A stretch of DNA of 64,000 nt from Campanula takesimana (lineage: Eukaryota > Streptophyta > Magnoliopsida > Asterales > Campanulaceae). The notes under the pieces are model-generated. The model had not been told where the DNA came from. It saw only the letters and a list, made by a program, of their open reading frames with translations, and made no database searches. Location: contig JAOWBW010000181.1 in NCBI GenBank assembly GCA_026119855.1, positions 868,001 through 932,000 on the forward strand, given 5' to 3'. How positions within the stretch are numbered: the stretch's first letter is position 1; each line of letters begins with the position of its first letter. A program made the position numbers and the translations under genes. Below, in pieces: positions 1 through 10,057 of this stretch.

Positions 1-29
1 ATCTTTGTCACCATCATGTAATAGATTAG

Positions 30-221
30 TGTAGGGACCGCGACCACCACCACCACTCTCCCACATTAGTATGATATTGTCCGCTTTGGGCCTAGCCCGC
101 ACGGATTTGTTTTTGGTCATCCCTCAAAAGGCCTCATACTAATGAAGTGGGTGAGTGCTCTTATATACCTTGCAATTGTTTCCTCAATTGCCGATGTGGG
201 ACTTTGGGTTGCACCCCAACA
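30..221 (-). repeat. TRIM 3' LTR
   Basis: Left LTR of the TRIM (3' LTR in element orientation), 192 bp, TG...CA ends, same length as 434-625 and about 98% identical by eye. Confidence 0.92.
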
Positions 222-433
222 ATCCTCCCCTCAAACCAAGGACCACACCGCTATGGCCCGCAGTGTTTCCTCTGGCCCATATCGGCGAAAGTTTGTACCA
301 ACCGCCCGCGAAACACCATCGCCCTCGATTGCAAGACTCGATTCGCTATGTCACATAAGGGGAACCCCACCATATAAAGCACACACACGGTCCACCCGGT
401 CGGGCCCATCCGAACCATGGCTCTGATACCACT

Positions 434-625
434 TGTAGGGACCGCGACCACCACCACCACTCTCCCACATTAGTATGATATTGTCCGCTTTGGGCCTAGC
501 CCGCACGGATTTGTTTTTGGTCATCCCCCAAAAGGCCTCAAACTAATGAAGTGGGTGCGTGCTCTTATATACCTTGCAATTGTTTCCTCAATTGCCGATG
601 TGGGACTTTGGGTTGCACCCCAACA
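434..625 (-). repeat. TRIM 5' LTR
   Basis: Right LTR of the TRIM (5' LTR in element orientation). The tRNA-Met type primer binding site lies two bases inside it. Confidence 0.92.
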
Positions 626-757
626 ATTAGATCTTTGTCACTCATCATGTAATAAACTGCCGTAAATTTTGATTACTACTCATCCTAAAAATAAAAAATA
701 AAATAGATGGTTACAAATTCGGACTGCTGTAACTTTTGAAGTCACATTTTGCATCGA

Positions 758-937
758 ATAGGTTTTGGGGGAAACTAGTTTCTTTATAAGTTATAAAAAG
801 TCCACTTTTTAATATTAGTATTGCCCTTAAACTCTAAACTTAAACTTTAAACTTTAAACTTTAAACCTTAAACTTTAAACCCTATAAAACAAAACTTTTT
901 ATAATTTATGAAGGAACTAGTTTTCCCGGGGAAAACA
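758..937. mobile_element. Foldback MITE with heptamer-repeat loop
   Basis: About 45-bp imperfect terminal inverted repeats (left about 761-805, right about 891-937; both contain aactagtt and ttataaaaag) enclose a loop made of a roughly 7-bp repeat of the type ttaaact (828-885). The flanks tttgcatcga (748-757) and tttgcatcta (938-947) look like a 10-bp target duplication with one mismatch, which suggests a MULE-type MITE. No protein is encoded. The exact ends are uncertain by a few bases. Confidence 0.6.
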
Positions 938-947
938 TTTGCATCTA

Positions 948-1504
948 GTAACTCAGATAGTAATAACAAGATTGTGTATAGTGCCGATTTTCACAAATTT
1001 GAATGTGTGACACCAAAATCCGGGCAAAATGAATGGATACAAGCATTATTAAAAAAAGATTTCTTTGTTAGGTGAAGAGAAATTAAAAAGAAGTGAGAAT
1101 TTGGGGGAGAGGACAGGCTGAAGAAGGGGACCCTTCTACCCTGCTTCCAATTAAATTAAATGGAATTTAAGATGGGAAGGTGATAAAGCTATTCATGTGT
1201 TGAGTTGAGTCTAGTCTCCATCACTCCGACTCTGGCTGGCCACACCAAATATACACACACACTTAACACCCCTTTGCTTTTATTACTTCAACTACCCATC
1301 CCTATTCTCCACCAAACTCAATTTATTGTAATTGAACCTCCTCCTTTGTTATTGTTATTGTAAGTGCAGACCGTGGTGTTACCATAAGTGCTGCCAACAC
1401 TGTCTCAGTGTTACTCCGACGACAGTCTGGGATTATATTTGAATATTTCTTTCATAAATTATTGTTGTACTAATGTCTAATATTATTGCAAGTTTAGTGG
1501 TTAT
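948..1504. other. Non-coding stretch, nothing recognised
   Basis: AT-rich intergenic DNA with no open frame of note. It has pyrimidine-rich and CA-rich parts (for example 1250-1345) but no motif that I can name. Confidence 0.5.
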
Positions 1505-2454
1505 TGTTGGTCCAAATTTCAGGTATATTATGCTAGAATAATGCAAGGAAGGTGAAAGAAGATTTTATGGATAAAATGGATTTTATTCATAAAAATGTGG
1601 GAATTAAAACAACAAGAAAAACATGGGATTTGACTCATTCAAAGGGCTGAGTTGTTTAACAAGAAAGTACAAGGCTTCCATAGCTCGAAGGTACAAGAAG
1701 GCTAAGCAAAGGCTTGGGCACAAAGAATTTGTTCCTACAATTTAGGAAATGTGGAGAATATCCTCCCCAAGGCTCGGCCACTCCTCTCCACACTCACTCC
1801 ACGTTTTACAACAACAACCCAGCTATTATTTGTGTATTCCCCAAGTATTTCAAGTCTATAAATAGCAAGGAGGATGGAGATTGAAGACAAGCAACTACAC
1901 AACACATCCTTGCACAAGAAAAGCCTATACACTCCTTGGTTCCGATAAACCCCGTCTTCCCAAACCTTTTCCATTCTTGTAATCTTTGATTATAAGTTTG
2001 TTTCGGCTAGGATAGGGTCTCGTGTATAGACTTAGTCGTATCATAGAGCTTAAAGCAAGGTTCTAAAAAACGCTAGGCGGTCGCCAGGCGCCTAGCGCCT
2101 AGGCGGGGGCCTAGACGGGATCTAAGCGGGGTCGAGAAATTCAGAAATAACTATAATATCCTAGATGGGACCTAGGCGTTTCATAAACGCCTAGCGCTTA
2201 GGCGGGGCCTAGACGGGGGTCTTTTAGAACACTGACTTAAAGTGTAATAGTGATAGGGAACTCTCGGCCTTGTACTTAAAATTCATATTATTAGTAAAAG
2301 TCTCTCATTTTGAGGCATCTCTCGAGATATATATTTTATATATCTTGAGAAAAATAATTCTTGTGTTTTTATTCCGCTGTAAACTCTTTACAGAAACTGT
2401 TTTCTGCTCGTGTGTGTAAGTGTTGCCCAAAGTGTTATCGTTGCTCTGCCAACA
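1505..2454 (+). promoter_or_regulatory. Promoter-like region, possible solo LTR or viral leader
   Basis: The stretch begins tgttgg and ends ccaaca, the usual plant LTR termini, and contains a good TATA box (ctataaatag, about 1855-1865) followed by an A/C-rich leader. This fits a solo LTR of about 770 bp once the hAT MITE at 2056-2234 is removed. No clear target duplication flanks it (gttat left, ccttt right), and no primer site or internal domain is present. The alternative is the intergenic promoter and leader of the adjacent caulimovirid insertion. Both are inference. Confidence 0.3.
2056..2234. mobile_element. hAT-type MITE
   Basis: A 179-bp element with short inverted ends caaggttctaaaa and ttttagaacactg and an 8-bp flanking duplication with one mismatch (gcttaaag at 2048-2055, acttaaag at 2235-2242). 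Short inverted ends and an 8-bp duplication are hAT features. The interior is GC-rich and full of the palindrome-like core cctaggcg/cgcctagg in both orientations, so the whole unit can fold. No coding capacity. Confidence 0.75.
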
Positions 2455-2561
2455 CCTTTGATAACACTTTCTTTACAGTAAGCCATCGACTTACATTTTC
2501 AGTTATAAATGTTCCAAGATTGCCCCTCGATTACCCTATTGTCACTGCGATGGAGGCCATG

Positions 2562-2852
2562 GATTTTCTCACCCACATTACGAATGCTATATATACAGTA
2601 TTCATAGGAAAAAATTACCTTACTCAGGGTGTAGAAGAAAAAATACAAAGGGAAGCAAAAGTCAGAATAAGATTAGAAAATCTACAAATATGCGATTTAT
2701 GTAATCTGGAAGAGTTTTTCTGTGACTATGAAAAACATTTAATGCAGATACCTATTCATGAATGGGAAAAATATGTTGAAACATTTGTAATAAAAATATC
2801 GTTTGCAGGAGAAAATGTCCTAAACGAATATAAATAATCAGGAGAGGTTCAT
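2562..2852 (+). pseudogene. Endogenous caulimovirid coat-protein fragment
   Basis: A plus-strand fragment of a pararetroviral coat-protein coding region. It matches nearly base for base the minus-strand viral segment around 33060-33345, including the Cys/Asp-rich part CDLCNLEEFF. The homology starts at 2562 and stops at 2852, where the sequence switches to a different, oppositely oriented viral piece. The reading frame closes at 2835-2837, whereas the sister copy continues further. The frame extends upstream to about 2361, but that part has no similarity to the other viral copies and is probably not viral coding sequence. It is a broken relic, not a functional gene. Family-level assignment comes from the linked RT and movement-protein fragments. 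Confidence 0.75.
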
Positions 2853-2862
2853 AAAAATAATC

Positions 2863-3179
2863 AGCATTATAAAATGACTGGTGATAATTACTTCCTAATA
2901 GGGGTGCAATCTTGGCCCATTCGGTATAGATACCTTGGTTAGGACCTGAATAGAGGACATAGTATTTTGAACTCTTTTTGGTCTGGGGTGTTAGTGAAAT
3001 ATCCTGTGTAGTTTGACTACTCGTGGACTGAGTTGAGTTTTCTTTTGAGAGGAAAATACCTTCGAGAGGTGTAATTATGCTCTTATTCTGAGCTACCATA
3101 ATCTCTATAGGAGATTTTGAGGACACAACCTCTTGCTTATTGCTATTGCAATTACCCTTATAGCGGGTAGTATTATCCT
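2863..3179 (-). pseudogene. Endogenous caulimovirid viroplasmin-like fragment
   Basis: The minus-strand frame contains the motif YYVLYSGPNQGIYTEW, which matches the RNase H1 N-terminal/viroplasmin domain found in the transactivator-viroplasmin protein of Caulimoviridae. In that family it sits downstream of the RT-RNase H part, and that is the order here: viral RNase H resumes at 30229 on the far side of the Copia insertion. The Ser/Thr/Gln-rich segment before it is typical linker. The domain is cut at about 2860 at the inversion junction with the plus-strand coat fragment, and at 3179 by the Copia LTR. The flanks atcct (3175-3179) and aacct (30229-30233) are the probable Copia target duplication with one mismatch. 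Confidence 0.65.
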
Positions 3180-3585
3180 TGTTGGTCCCAAAGGGCAACA
3201 AGGGTATGGAAAATAGCTAGAGGGGGGGGGGTGAATAGCTGTTTTAAAATTCTTTTCGTACCCTTGATAAACTCAATTGCAAATGCGCACTTTATCAAAT
3301 AAGCGTTATGATATGCGCCTAAGTGAGTGAGTGAAATGCACAGCGGAAGTAAGTTAAGTAAATAGGCGCAAAGGTGATAAAGGGGGCGCACACACACTCT
3401 AAGTATTTTGGCTCAAAGTGGGTGAAATAAGAAACTAAGGCAAATGATATAACAAACACAACACAGTTCAATCAATCAATCTACAATGAATAAACAATCA
3501 AATAGTTAGATATGATATGAACTTGCACTACTACATTTCAAATCTAATGTAATGCCTAAATTTGTTGCCATAGTGGCTAATACCT

Positions 3586-3907
3586 GTTGCATTAGCTCTA
3601 ATGCAACGACGTTAGATCATTGCATCCTCTTGCCTTGCATTAGGTCTAATGCAACGAGATAGTATTCTAATGCAACGCTTGTGCCTAACCGTTGCATTAT
3701 ATCGATATCTAATGCAACGGTGCCAAAATGCAACGGTTCACTACTAATGCAACACTTGTTAACTAATGCAACAGTCCCTTTTGCAATGAGTAGGTGATAT
3801 AATGCAACGGTTCACAATTAATGCAACGCTATTGTCAAAAGCACGTTATAGGCACCTAGTGCAACGCCATTGTAAAAAATAATATATAGGCATCTAATGC
3901 AACGACC
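3586..3907. repeat. CACTA left subterminal repeats
   Basis: About ten copies of taatgcaac(g) and two in reverse (gttgcatta) in about 320 bp. Such arrays are where the CACTA transposase accessory protein binds in known elements of the superfamily. Confidence 0.85.
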
Positions 3908-4653
3908 AAATATAATTTAATATAATATTTTATTGATAATAATAAATCAATAAATAAATCATTAAATATTTAAAACAGAATTGATAATAAAAAAAGATTT
4001 CAATTGACATAAAAAGTAACATTACATGTTTCATGTCCAAAGGACACATTATAGAATAAATATTCACTAAACCAATTCCGACTTTCTCTAACAAATCTAA
4101 CTTAACTACAACCCACAAAAATGATGCAAAAACAAAATAATAGCCTCCACTTTCTCATTTGTTGGATTGTTATACTTCTGATCCATTTAGCTCACCGCGT
4201 ACCTACAAATTAAAATCATAAGATGACAGATAATTATTATCAAACATCAGGTTTGCAAAGACAAGATATCAAAACTGAGTCCCGACTTTTTCCCACAATT
4301 TGGCCAGCAAAGTAACTCTGCAGTTGTATGCTACTCAAACCCTCCCAATTAAAGAACTCAATATCATTCAGCGCTTTGTAATTACTCGTTCCCGCACGAA
4401 TATTTTAGAAGTAGCAACATGAACTTTCATCAATTAATAAGAAGTAGCAGCCTGTTAGATTATGTTATGTTCTAGGAGAAATGTGCCAGATATTTTCCAC
4501 AAGTGCAAAGTCAGTAATGCCAAAAATACCAAGTCAGTAATAAATATTCTACTGATTTTCGTTCCAAATTGTCATATAATGAAATAAACAATCAAAAGTT
4601 AACAGCGGTGTTGCTTCCAGAATTAGGTACATCAACAATGACAGACATAAATT

Positions 4654-4737
4654 CTTACTAATTACTACTCCCTCCGTCCCAAAATGATTTTCATGCTTAC
4701 TAATTACTACTCCCTTCGTCCCAAAATAATTTTCATA
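4654..4737. repeat. 42-bp tandem duplication with Stowaway-like ends
   Basis: Two near-identical 42-bp units, each holding ctccctccgtccca or a one-base variant, the terminal sequence of Stowaway-type MITEs. No matching opposite terminus was seen, so this is a truncated, duplicated MITE end. Confidence 0.6.
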
Positions 4738-5760
4738 CTTTTACAGCCGTTACTACGACAAGTGAAAGCAATAAGATGACAATAGTTATATAAAACTTAC
4801 CCATTTACCTAAGTTGAACAGTTTCTAAATTATTTGCCTGCCAGAATGATACACCAGGATCAGAGTCTCAATCAGAGTCTCTGTCCCCCATTATACCCAA
4901 GCTAAAGCAACTTGTGAGATAAAATAACAAGCAAGTACAATACGATTTTTGAGCCAAAATGTCAACAAAATACCAACCTTGGGACTTGGTAGAGAAGGCC
5001 AGCCTTTTCAATGTATTCGTTGACTCCTCATTCATATTCCTCACTCCATCTATGAGCCATCCACTACCCCTTAATTCCAATATCCATATCTCCAAGGTAG
5101 AAATGAAGAGAGCTACTCGAATCAAAAGCTAAACATCAAAACAAGTACGAAAATTATTACAATACCTATAAATAAAATTTAACCAAAGAAAATAAGAGGA
5201 AGATAAATTAGCTACCTAGCTTGCTAACTAGACTATACACATATCCTTTCTATAGGTTATCCAAGCTTTCAATGTAAGTGACAAAACAAAAATAAACCAA
5301 TCCAGATTCTAGATTATAATGTTCAATCCATAGTATAAAGCATTCATATAATCTAATAAAAACACGATGTTTTAAATTGGAACGCAGTTGCAAAACTGCC
5401 TAAGCTGTTGGTTTAAATCTTACCACCAGCTCAAGTGCAGTAAGTTCAATAGAAAGTGACGGTCCATATATCTATAAGCGAAGACATTTATACACAAAAC
5501 ACTACACATAATTGCAGATTATTAACATAAATCACAACGAGCTGCTCTTAAGTTTATTTATTGCTGAATGTGCTGCTATAATTTTTTTTAGATAAATTAA
5601 GCTTGTAATTTTGTTTACAAGAAGAAAATATCCCAGCTACTCTTCAGTTCATCATTGCTGAATGTGTTGCAAGTTTGTAAAAGATTGATTTTAATGATTT
5701 TACTTCTTCATATTAGTCATTACTAAAGTGATCAATTGAATAGAATGGCAGTAATTTGTA

Positions 5761-5851
5761 CTCCCTTCGTTCTTAGATGAATCACTAAATTTCATTTAAA
5801 ATGCGACACCCAATTGGATAACAAGTAAAACTTTAAATAGGACGGAGGGAG
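5761..5851. mobile_element. Stowaway MITE (91 bp)
   Basis: Inverted ends ctcccttcgttc and gacggagggag flanked by the TA dinucleotide on both sides (5759-5760, 5852-5853), the Tc1/mariner-type Stowaway signature. It lies inside the CACTA element. Confidence 0.8.
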
Positions 5852-6528
5852 TATTTAACTTCAATTTTGATTTCACCTAGGCAATATATCAAACAGCTTA
5901 TAGGGGTAGAATTTAACTTCAATTTGACAATGGATTTGAGTCGGTGATTGGAAAACTCCCTTTTCTCGATTTTGATTTGCGTAGAAATTCAGCCCTAATA
6001 AAGAAGGGTCCGTCGGTTCACCTAGGCAATACATCAAACACCTTATAAGCATGAATCGAACTGCACTTATCAAAATAGAAAAACTTAAGCAACAATGAAC
6101 ATATACTCATCAATTAGGCTGCTACAATGATTAAATTTAACCCAGACTATGATTAGTTTTGATCTACCAAAATAATGTCATTTAATTTACAATTACTTCG
6201 AACTAGGAGAACAAGGAAATCCCCTTAAAAATCGTAAACAAGCACAAATCCATGATTATACAACACAACCCAACAAAAATGCAGTGGAACTAATATTTCA
6301 AGTTAAAGTAAGCAAAACAAAGAACAACCAAATCAAATAAATCACTTGAAATCATATTCAGCCATAAATATTAACTGATGTATAATATCACATTCTAATG
6401 CACAGGTGATAGATTACATGTTACTCCGCTGGAAATCGCCCAAATGTCTTCTACAAAAGAAATACGGAGTAACAAAATTAGGGCTTTAACCAAGAAAGAA
6501 AATAATAAAGATCTACAGAAGGTACAGA

Positions 6529-6576
6529 GGAGAGAGAGAGAGACAGAGCGAGTGAGAGAGAGAGAGACACACACAA

Positions 6577-6607
<31 letters not shown>

Positions 6608-6619
6608 GAGAGAGAGAGA
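6529..6619. repeat. Compound GA/CA microsatellite
   Basis: A (GA)n tract, then (CA)n, then (GA)n again over about 90 bp. Open frames across it on both strands (Arg/Glu, Thr/His or Val/Cys runs) are artefacts of the repeat. Confidence 0.95.
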
Positions 6620-6826
6620 TGAACCTTTTTCCTGCAGTGTGCTGATTGAAGAGAAAAATGCTGATCGAAGAAAAGAAAGAGGCGCAAAGATAGTACCCTA
6701 ATGGCAACTGGTGGAATAGTTTTTGGCTCTGTATCTCGACTAAAAAATTGGTAATAGCGCGAAAATAAAATTTGGATTGGGAAATTTTTGAGTGAAGGAA
6801 GTTTGGGGTTTTAAGTTTTAAAAGTT

Positions 6827-7662
6827 GACAAAAACTTGTTGAGAACACTCCAACCCGTCTCATGGGTGAGACGGGCCATTTTTTTGACCCATTACCCGAC
6901 CCACAACCCTGCTCCAGGTCCCATGGGGGGACCCTGCCACATGGCAGCCCCTCATTGGCCCAAAAAAAAAAGCAAAAAAAAAAAAAAATATATATTTTTT
7001 TTTTTGTTTTTTTTTAAATTTTTAAATTTTTATTTTTGGTTTTTTTTCGGTTTGTGAAAAGTAATAGTTACCACCTTTTAAAGTAATAGTTACAATCTCT
7101 TAAAGTAATAGTGTTATTCCTATGTTTTCTTCGTTTGCCAAAAGTAATACGTACTTATTATAACTAAAATGTAACAAACGTGTTATTTATATGTAATAGT
7201 ATATGTACATAATTGTAATACATATGTATATATATCTATATGTTTTCAAACAATAAGTTACAATGGGGTCAAATTTATCATGATACATGTAAAAGTATTA
7301 CATTATCTATAGAAATCTGTTACAATTTCGTCAATCAAAGTGTTAGATTTACTTGTATAAACTTACTATTACATTCATATACATAAGTTATTACTTTTCA
7401 AATGGGTAAAAACGAGCTTTTGTTTTTTTAAAACAAGTATTACGTTTACTTATGAACAATGTTACTTTAAGAGATGGTAACTATTATTTTTTACTAAACC
7501 ACTGAAAAGCCGGAAAAAAAAATATAAAAACTCAAAAAAAAAAAAAAAAAAAAAAAAATCGGCCAATGGTGGGTTGCCACGTGGCGGGTTCGGCCCATGG
7601 GTCATGGGGCGACCCGTCTCATGCATGAGACGGATCCCCTTGTTCTCATGGGAGACCACCTC
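6827..7662. mobile_element. MULE-type foldback element with long inverted repeats
   Basis: An 836-bp element inside the CACTA transposon. It is flanked by an exact 9-bp duplication ttaaaagtt (6818-6826 and 7663-7671), a length typical of Mutator-like elements. Long imperfect inverted repeats (roughly 6827-7110 and 7430-7662) share a cgtctcatg...gagacgg palindrome near each end and an aagtaatagttac motif further in. The centre is AT-rich with taatacgta-type repeats. There is no coding capacity. The poly-A/poly-T runs at 6960-7050 and 7515-7558 occupy equivalent places in the two arms. Confidence 0.75.
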
Positions 7663-7816
7663 TTAAAAGTTTAGGCTCTTTTTAATTTTTTTTTCCCCCT
7701 AATGTTGCAGAATAAGCTTTTGAATTTTTAGGGAAAAATGTGAGGATATTTTAGTTAATTAGGGTCTACCTTTGTTCTCATTCATCTCACTAGTAAAAGA
7801 AAAAGCGCAAAAAACT

Positions 7817-7818
<2 letters not shown>

Positions 7819-7846
<28 letters not shown>
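7819..7846. repeat. Poly-T tract
   Basis: An uninterrupted T run of about 28 bases inside the CACTA element. Confidence 0.9.
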
Positions 7847-7849
<3 letters not shown>

Positions 7850-8073
7850 GCTTTTGTTGTTATTGGTAACTACTCTATATATGGGGTCATTGTGAAATTA
7901 GAGAGGGGTCATTATGAAATTTGAGAAGGGTCAGGCATAATTTTCAGGGAGGATAATGCGTAAATCTGAGAAAAACTCAAGAGTCATAGTGACAAAACTG
8001 TAAAAGTCACCCCTCTTCCCAAATGTACATCTGCGAGTGGTGAAAAAACAAACAAACAAAAAAACAAGGTGGT

Positions 8074-8093
8074 GGGGGGGGGGGGGGGGGGGG
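8074..8093. repeat. Poly-G tract
   Basis: Twenty consecutive G on the plus strand inside the CACTA element. Homopolymer length may be a sequencing error. Confidence 0.9.
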
Positions 8094-8235
8094 TGATTCA
8101 TGTCGATTCATAGACGAAGACAAAAAGGGAAAAAGAAGGAAACGAAGATGAAAAAAAATCGATTTGACTTTTTCTGAAAAAGGAGGGAATATATAGTCCT
8201 CCTTATATATTACTAATTGGACCTAACCCATCAAA

Positions 8236-8420
8236 TGCAACAGCATTATTGTAGGCGTTGCATTAGATATCGAGCTCTTGCATTAGAAGCATCTAATGCA
8301 ACGCCAGGTAAATTAAGGCAACACTTAGGCCAACGGTGTTACAATAATTCAAATAACCGTTACATTATATGAAATAATGCAACGCCATTCTCAAATTGTT
8401 GCATTAGATGCGTTGCATTT
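8236..8420. repeat. CACTA right subterminal repeats
   Basis: At least three aatgcaac and three gttgcatt copies, the same motif as at the left end but with more reverse-oriented copies. Confidence 0.8.
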
Positions 8421-9540
8421 GTTTAAAAATGTAGTAGTGTTGAAAGGAAATAGCAAGATAATAAGTACGCGCTATTTGGAGAGGTTCGATCGGGAAAATG
8501 ATCTACGTCCTCTACCAAGATGGTTAGTCTTGGATTTCTAATGGAGATCTTATATAATGAGAGAGTGTTACAAATTACAATCGTTTGAGCTTATACACTA
8601 ACTCAAGATCTAATATTCTATGAAAGAAGAAATCCTAGACAATAACCGGTGTATCTCTAAAAGAAAGATCTAAGTGATCAAACTTAAAGAGGTGCGTGTG
8701 TGATTTTAGATTCAAGGCTCTTTAGATCTTTGAGATTGAGAACACAAGAAAACTAAAGTGTTATCGCTTGAAGATCTGGGCTAAGGATGAAGTTATGAAG
8801 ATGTTCTTGAGAATTCTGGAAATAACAAAGGCAATCTTCAAATCTTCAACAAATGCTTGAGAGAGAAATTCTTGAAATTCTTAGCAAAACTCAGCAACTT
8901 CAAAATGTTGAAGTTATGGGGTATTTATAGTGAAATCCCAAAAACTAGCCGTTGGAAATTCATGATGATTCTGAGCAAAGGACAAATGTGCTGTCGCTCA
9001 TTGAGTGGAGCACGTGTCCTTTTATAGCCGTTAGACACATAACACAATTGTGACCGTTGTGGACAGGTGTCCTCAATTTGGGCGCACACGTGTTATTTAA
9101 CCATCGTTTGAATCATTGGCGTAGTTTGAATTCTCTTCAAGTCTTTGAATCTTCATTTAAATCACTGAGTGTTAAACACACTACGTTGAGGCGCGTGAGC
9201 TAGAGAGGCGCATGAGCCAATGGGGCGCATGAGTTAATGCTAGGTGCATACTCATGCACGCGCACCAAGGAGGCGCATGGCGCGTGACTTGGAGGCGCAT
9301 GGCGCATGGCTTGAAGGCGCATGGCGCATTGCTTGAATTCACACAGTGATTTTCTTGAATCTTGATCTTCTTGCCCTATTTCTAAGCCTAATCTATTACA
9401 ATGGACAACCTAAAAAATGAAGTATAAATACTTTTTACATGTGGGTCTAAAGTCCATGAAATAAAACTTAGGTGATGGATCAATCAAATCTAATCAATCC
9501 TATTACATTGAAACTGAGATATATGTGGGCATACCCAACA

Positions 9541-9553
9541 ATCTCCCCCTATT
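9541..9553 (-). other. Copia #1 polypurine tract
   Basis: On the minus strand atagggggagat lies directly before the 3' LTR, where plus-strand DNA synthesis is primed. Confidence 0.8.
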
Positions 9554-10057
9554 TGATTGATGCCATTACCTACTATATCAAGGACAAACATTATACTTGA
9601 TAATAACATGTCCAAATAAATGATATTGGTAAATCATGTCTCAAGTTAATGCACACACTAGTCCAAGATATAGATTTCTAATCTATTCCAATAAGGATAA
9701 AACATTACAAATGGAAAGATAGACACAACAGTTTATAACACATTCAAAATGATATGAGTTTTAGTTTTAAAATGTGTTTAAACAAAGTTTAAACTCAATG
9801 CATAAAATATGAAGCAGTTCAAATATGATGCATATGATTTTAAACAACATTCAATGTTCTACAAACAAGAAGTTTGAGTGAACAAGTTTTGAAACAAAAG
9901 TGATGCTTTGTTCTCATAAATACTTGGGATGTAGGAGTTACAGATTACAAGTATTCAACAGAACAAAAACAAAAGGTGCTAAAACAAGTAAGCACTAAAT
10001 CACTAGTAAAAATTTTTAATCACAAAAAGTTCTAACAACTTACAAACAAAACAAAAA

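Larger units (their letters stand above)
30..625 (-). mobile_element. TRIM retrotransposon, complete, with TSD
   Basis: A 596-bp terminal-repeat retrotransposon in miniature. Two 192-bp LTRs (30-221 and 434-625) differ by only three substitutions and have TG...CA ends. The insertion is flanked by the 5-bp duplication attag (25-29 and 626-630). The primer binding site, read on the minus strand, is tggtatcagagcc (about 418-431), complementary to initiator tRNA-Met and next to the right-hand LTR, so the element is on the minus strand. The purine tract sits next to the left LTR at 222-238. The 212-bp interior has no coding capacity; short open frames across it are chance. A TATA-like tatataag lies in each LTR on the minus strand (about 150-160). 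The LTR resembles a non-Cassandra TRIM type common in plants; the family name is not assigned. Confidence 0.93.
3526..8439. mobile_element. Non-autonomous CACTA (En/Spm) transposon
   Basis: A 4914-bp element with termini cactactacattt at the left and aaatgtagtagtg at the right, the CACTA superfamily signature, and a 3-bp duplication ttg (3523-3525 and 8440-8442). The empty site is visible in the sister LTR at about 29127-29135 (gaacttgaaagg), which proves the boundaries. Both ends have dense subterminal repeats. No transposase (TNPA/TNPD-like) frame is present; the few frames of 60-85 codons look like chance, although a captured host-gene fragment around 4870-5125 on the minus strand cannot be excluded. 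It probably moved using enzyme from another copy. Confidence 0.95.
3180..9540 (-). repeat. Copia #1 3' LTR, split by a CACTA insertion
   Basis: LTR parts 3180-3525 and 8440-9540 together give about 1444 bp, matching the intact LTR at 28783-30228 with scattered substitutions. It starts tgttggtccc, ends acccaaca, and has a poly-G run near 3222-3231 and many gcgcatg motifs at 9190-9335. The interruption is exactly the CACTA element plus a 3-bp ttg duplication. Confidence 0.92.

Noticed and set aside
142..460. Small frames over the TRIM
   Set aside because: They cross the LTR-interior boundary and have no similarity to gag; TRIMs do not code.
828..885. Interstitial telomere repeat
   Set aside because: The 7-bp period fits, but the unit is ttaaact rather than ccctaaa, and it sits in the loop of a MITE.
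4868..5125. Host gene exon inside the CACTA element
   Set aside because: An 85-codon frame with no recognised domain and no supporting splice pattern; kept only as a possibility in the CACTA entry.
6444..6863. Several open frames on both strands
   Set aside because: They run through the GA/CA microsatellite; the residues are Arg/Glu, Thr/His or Val/Cys/Ser runs only.
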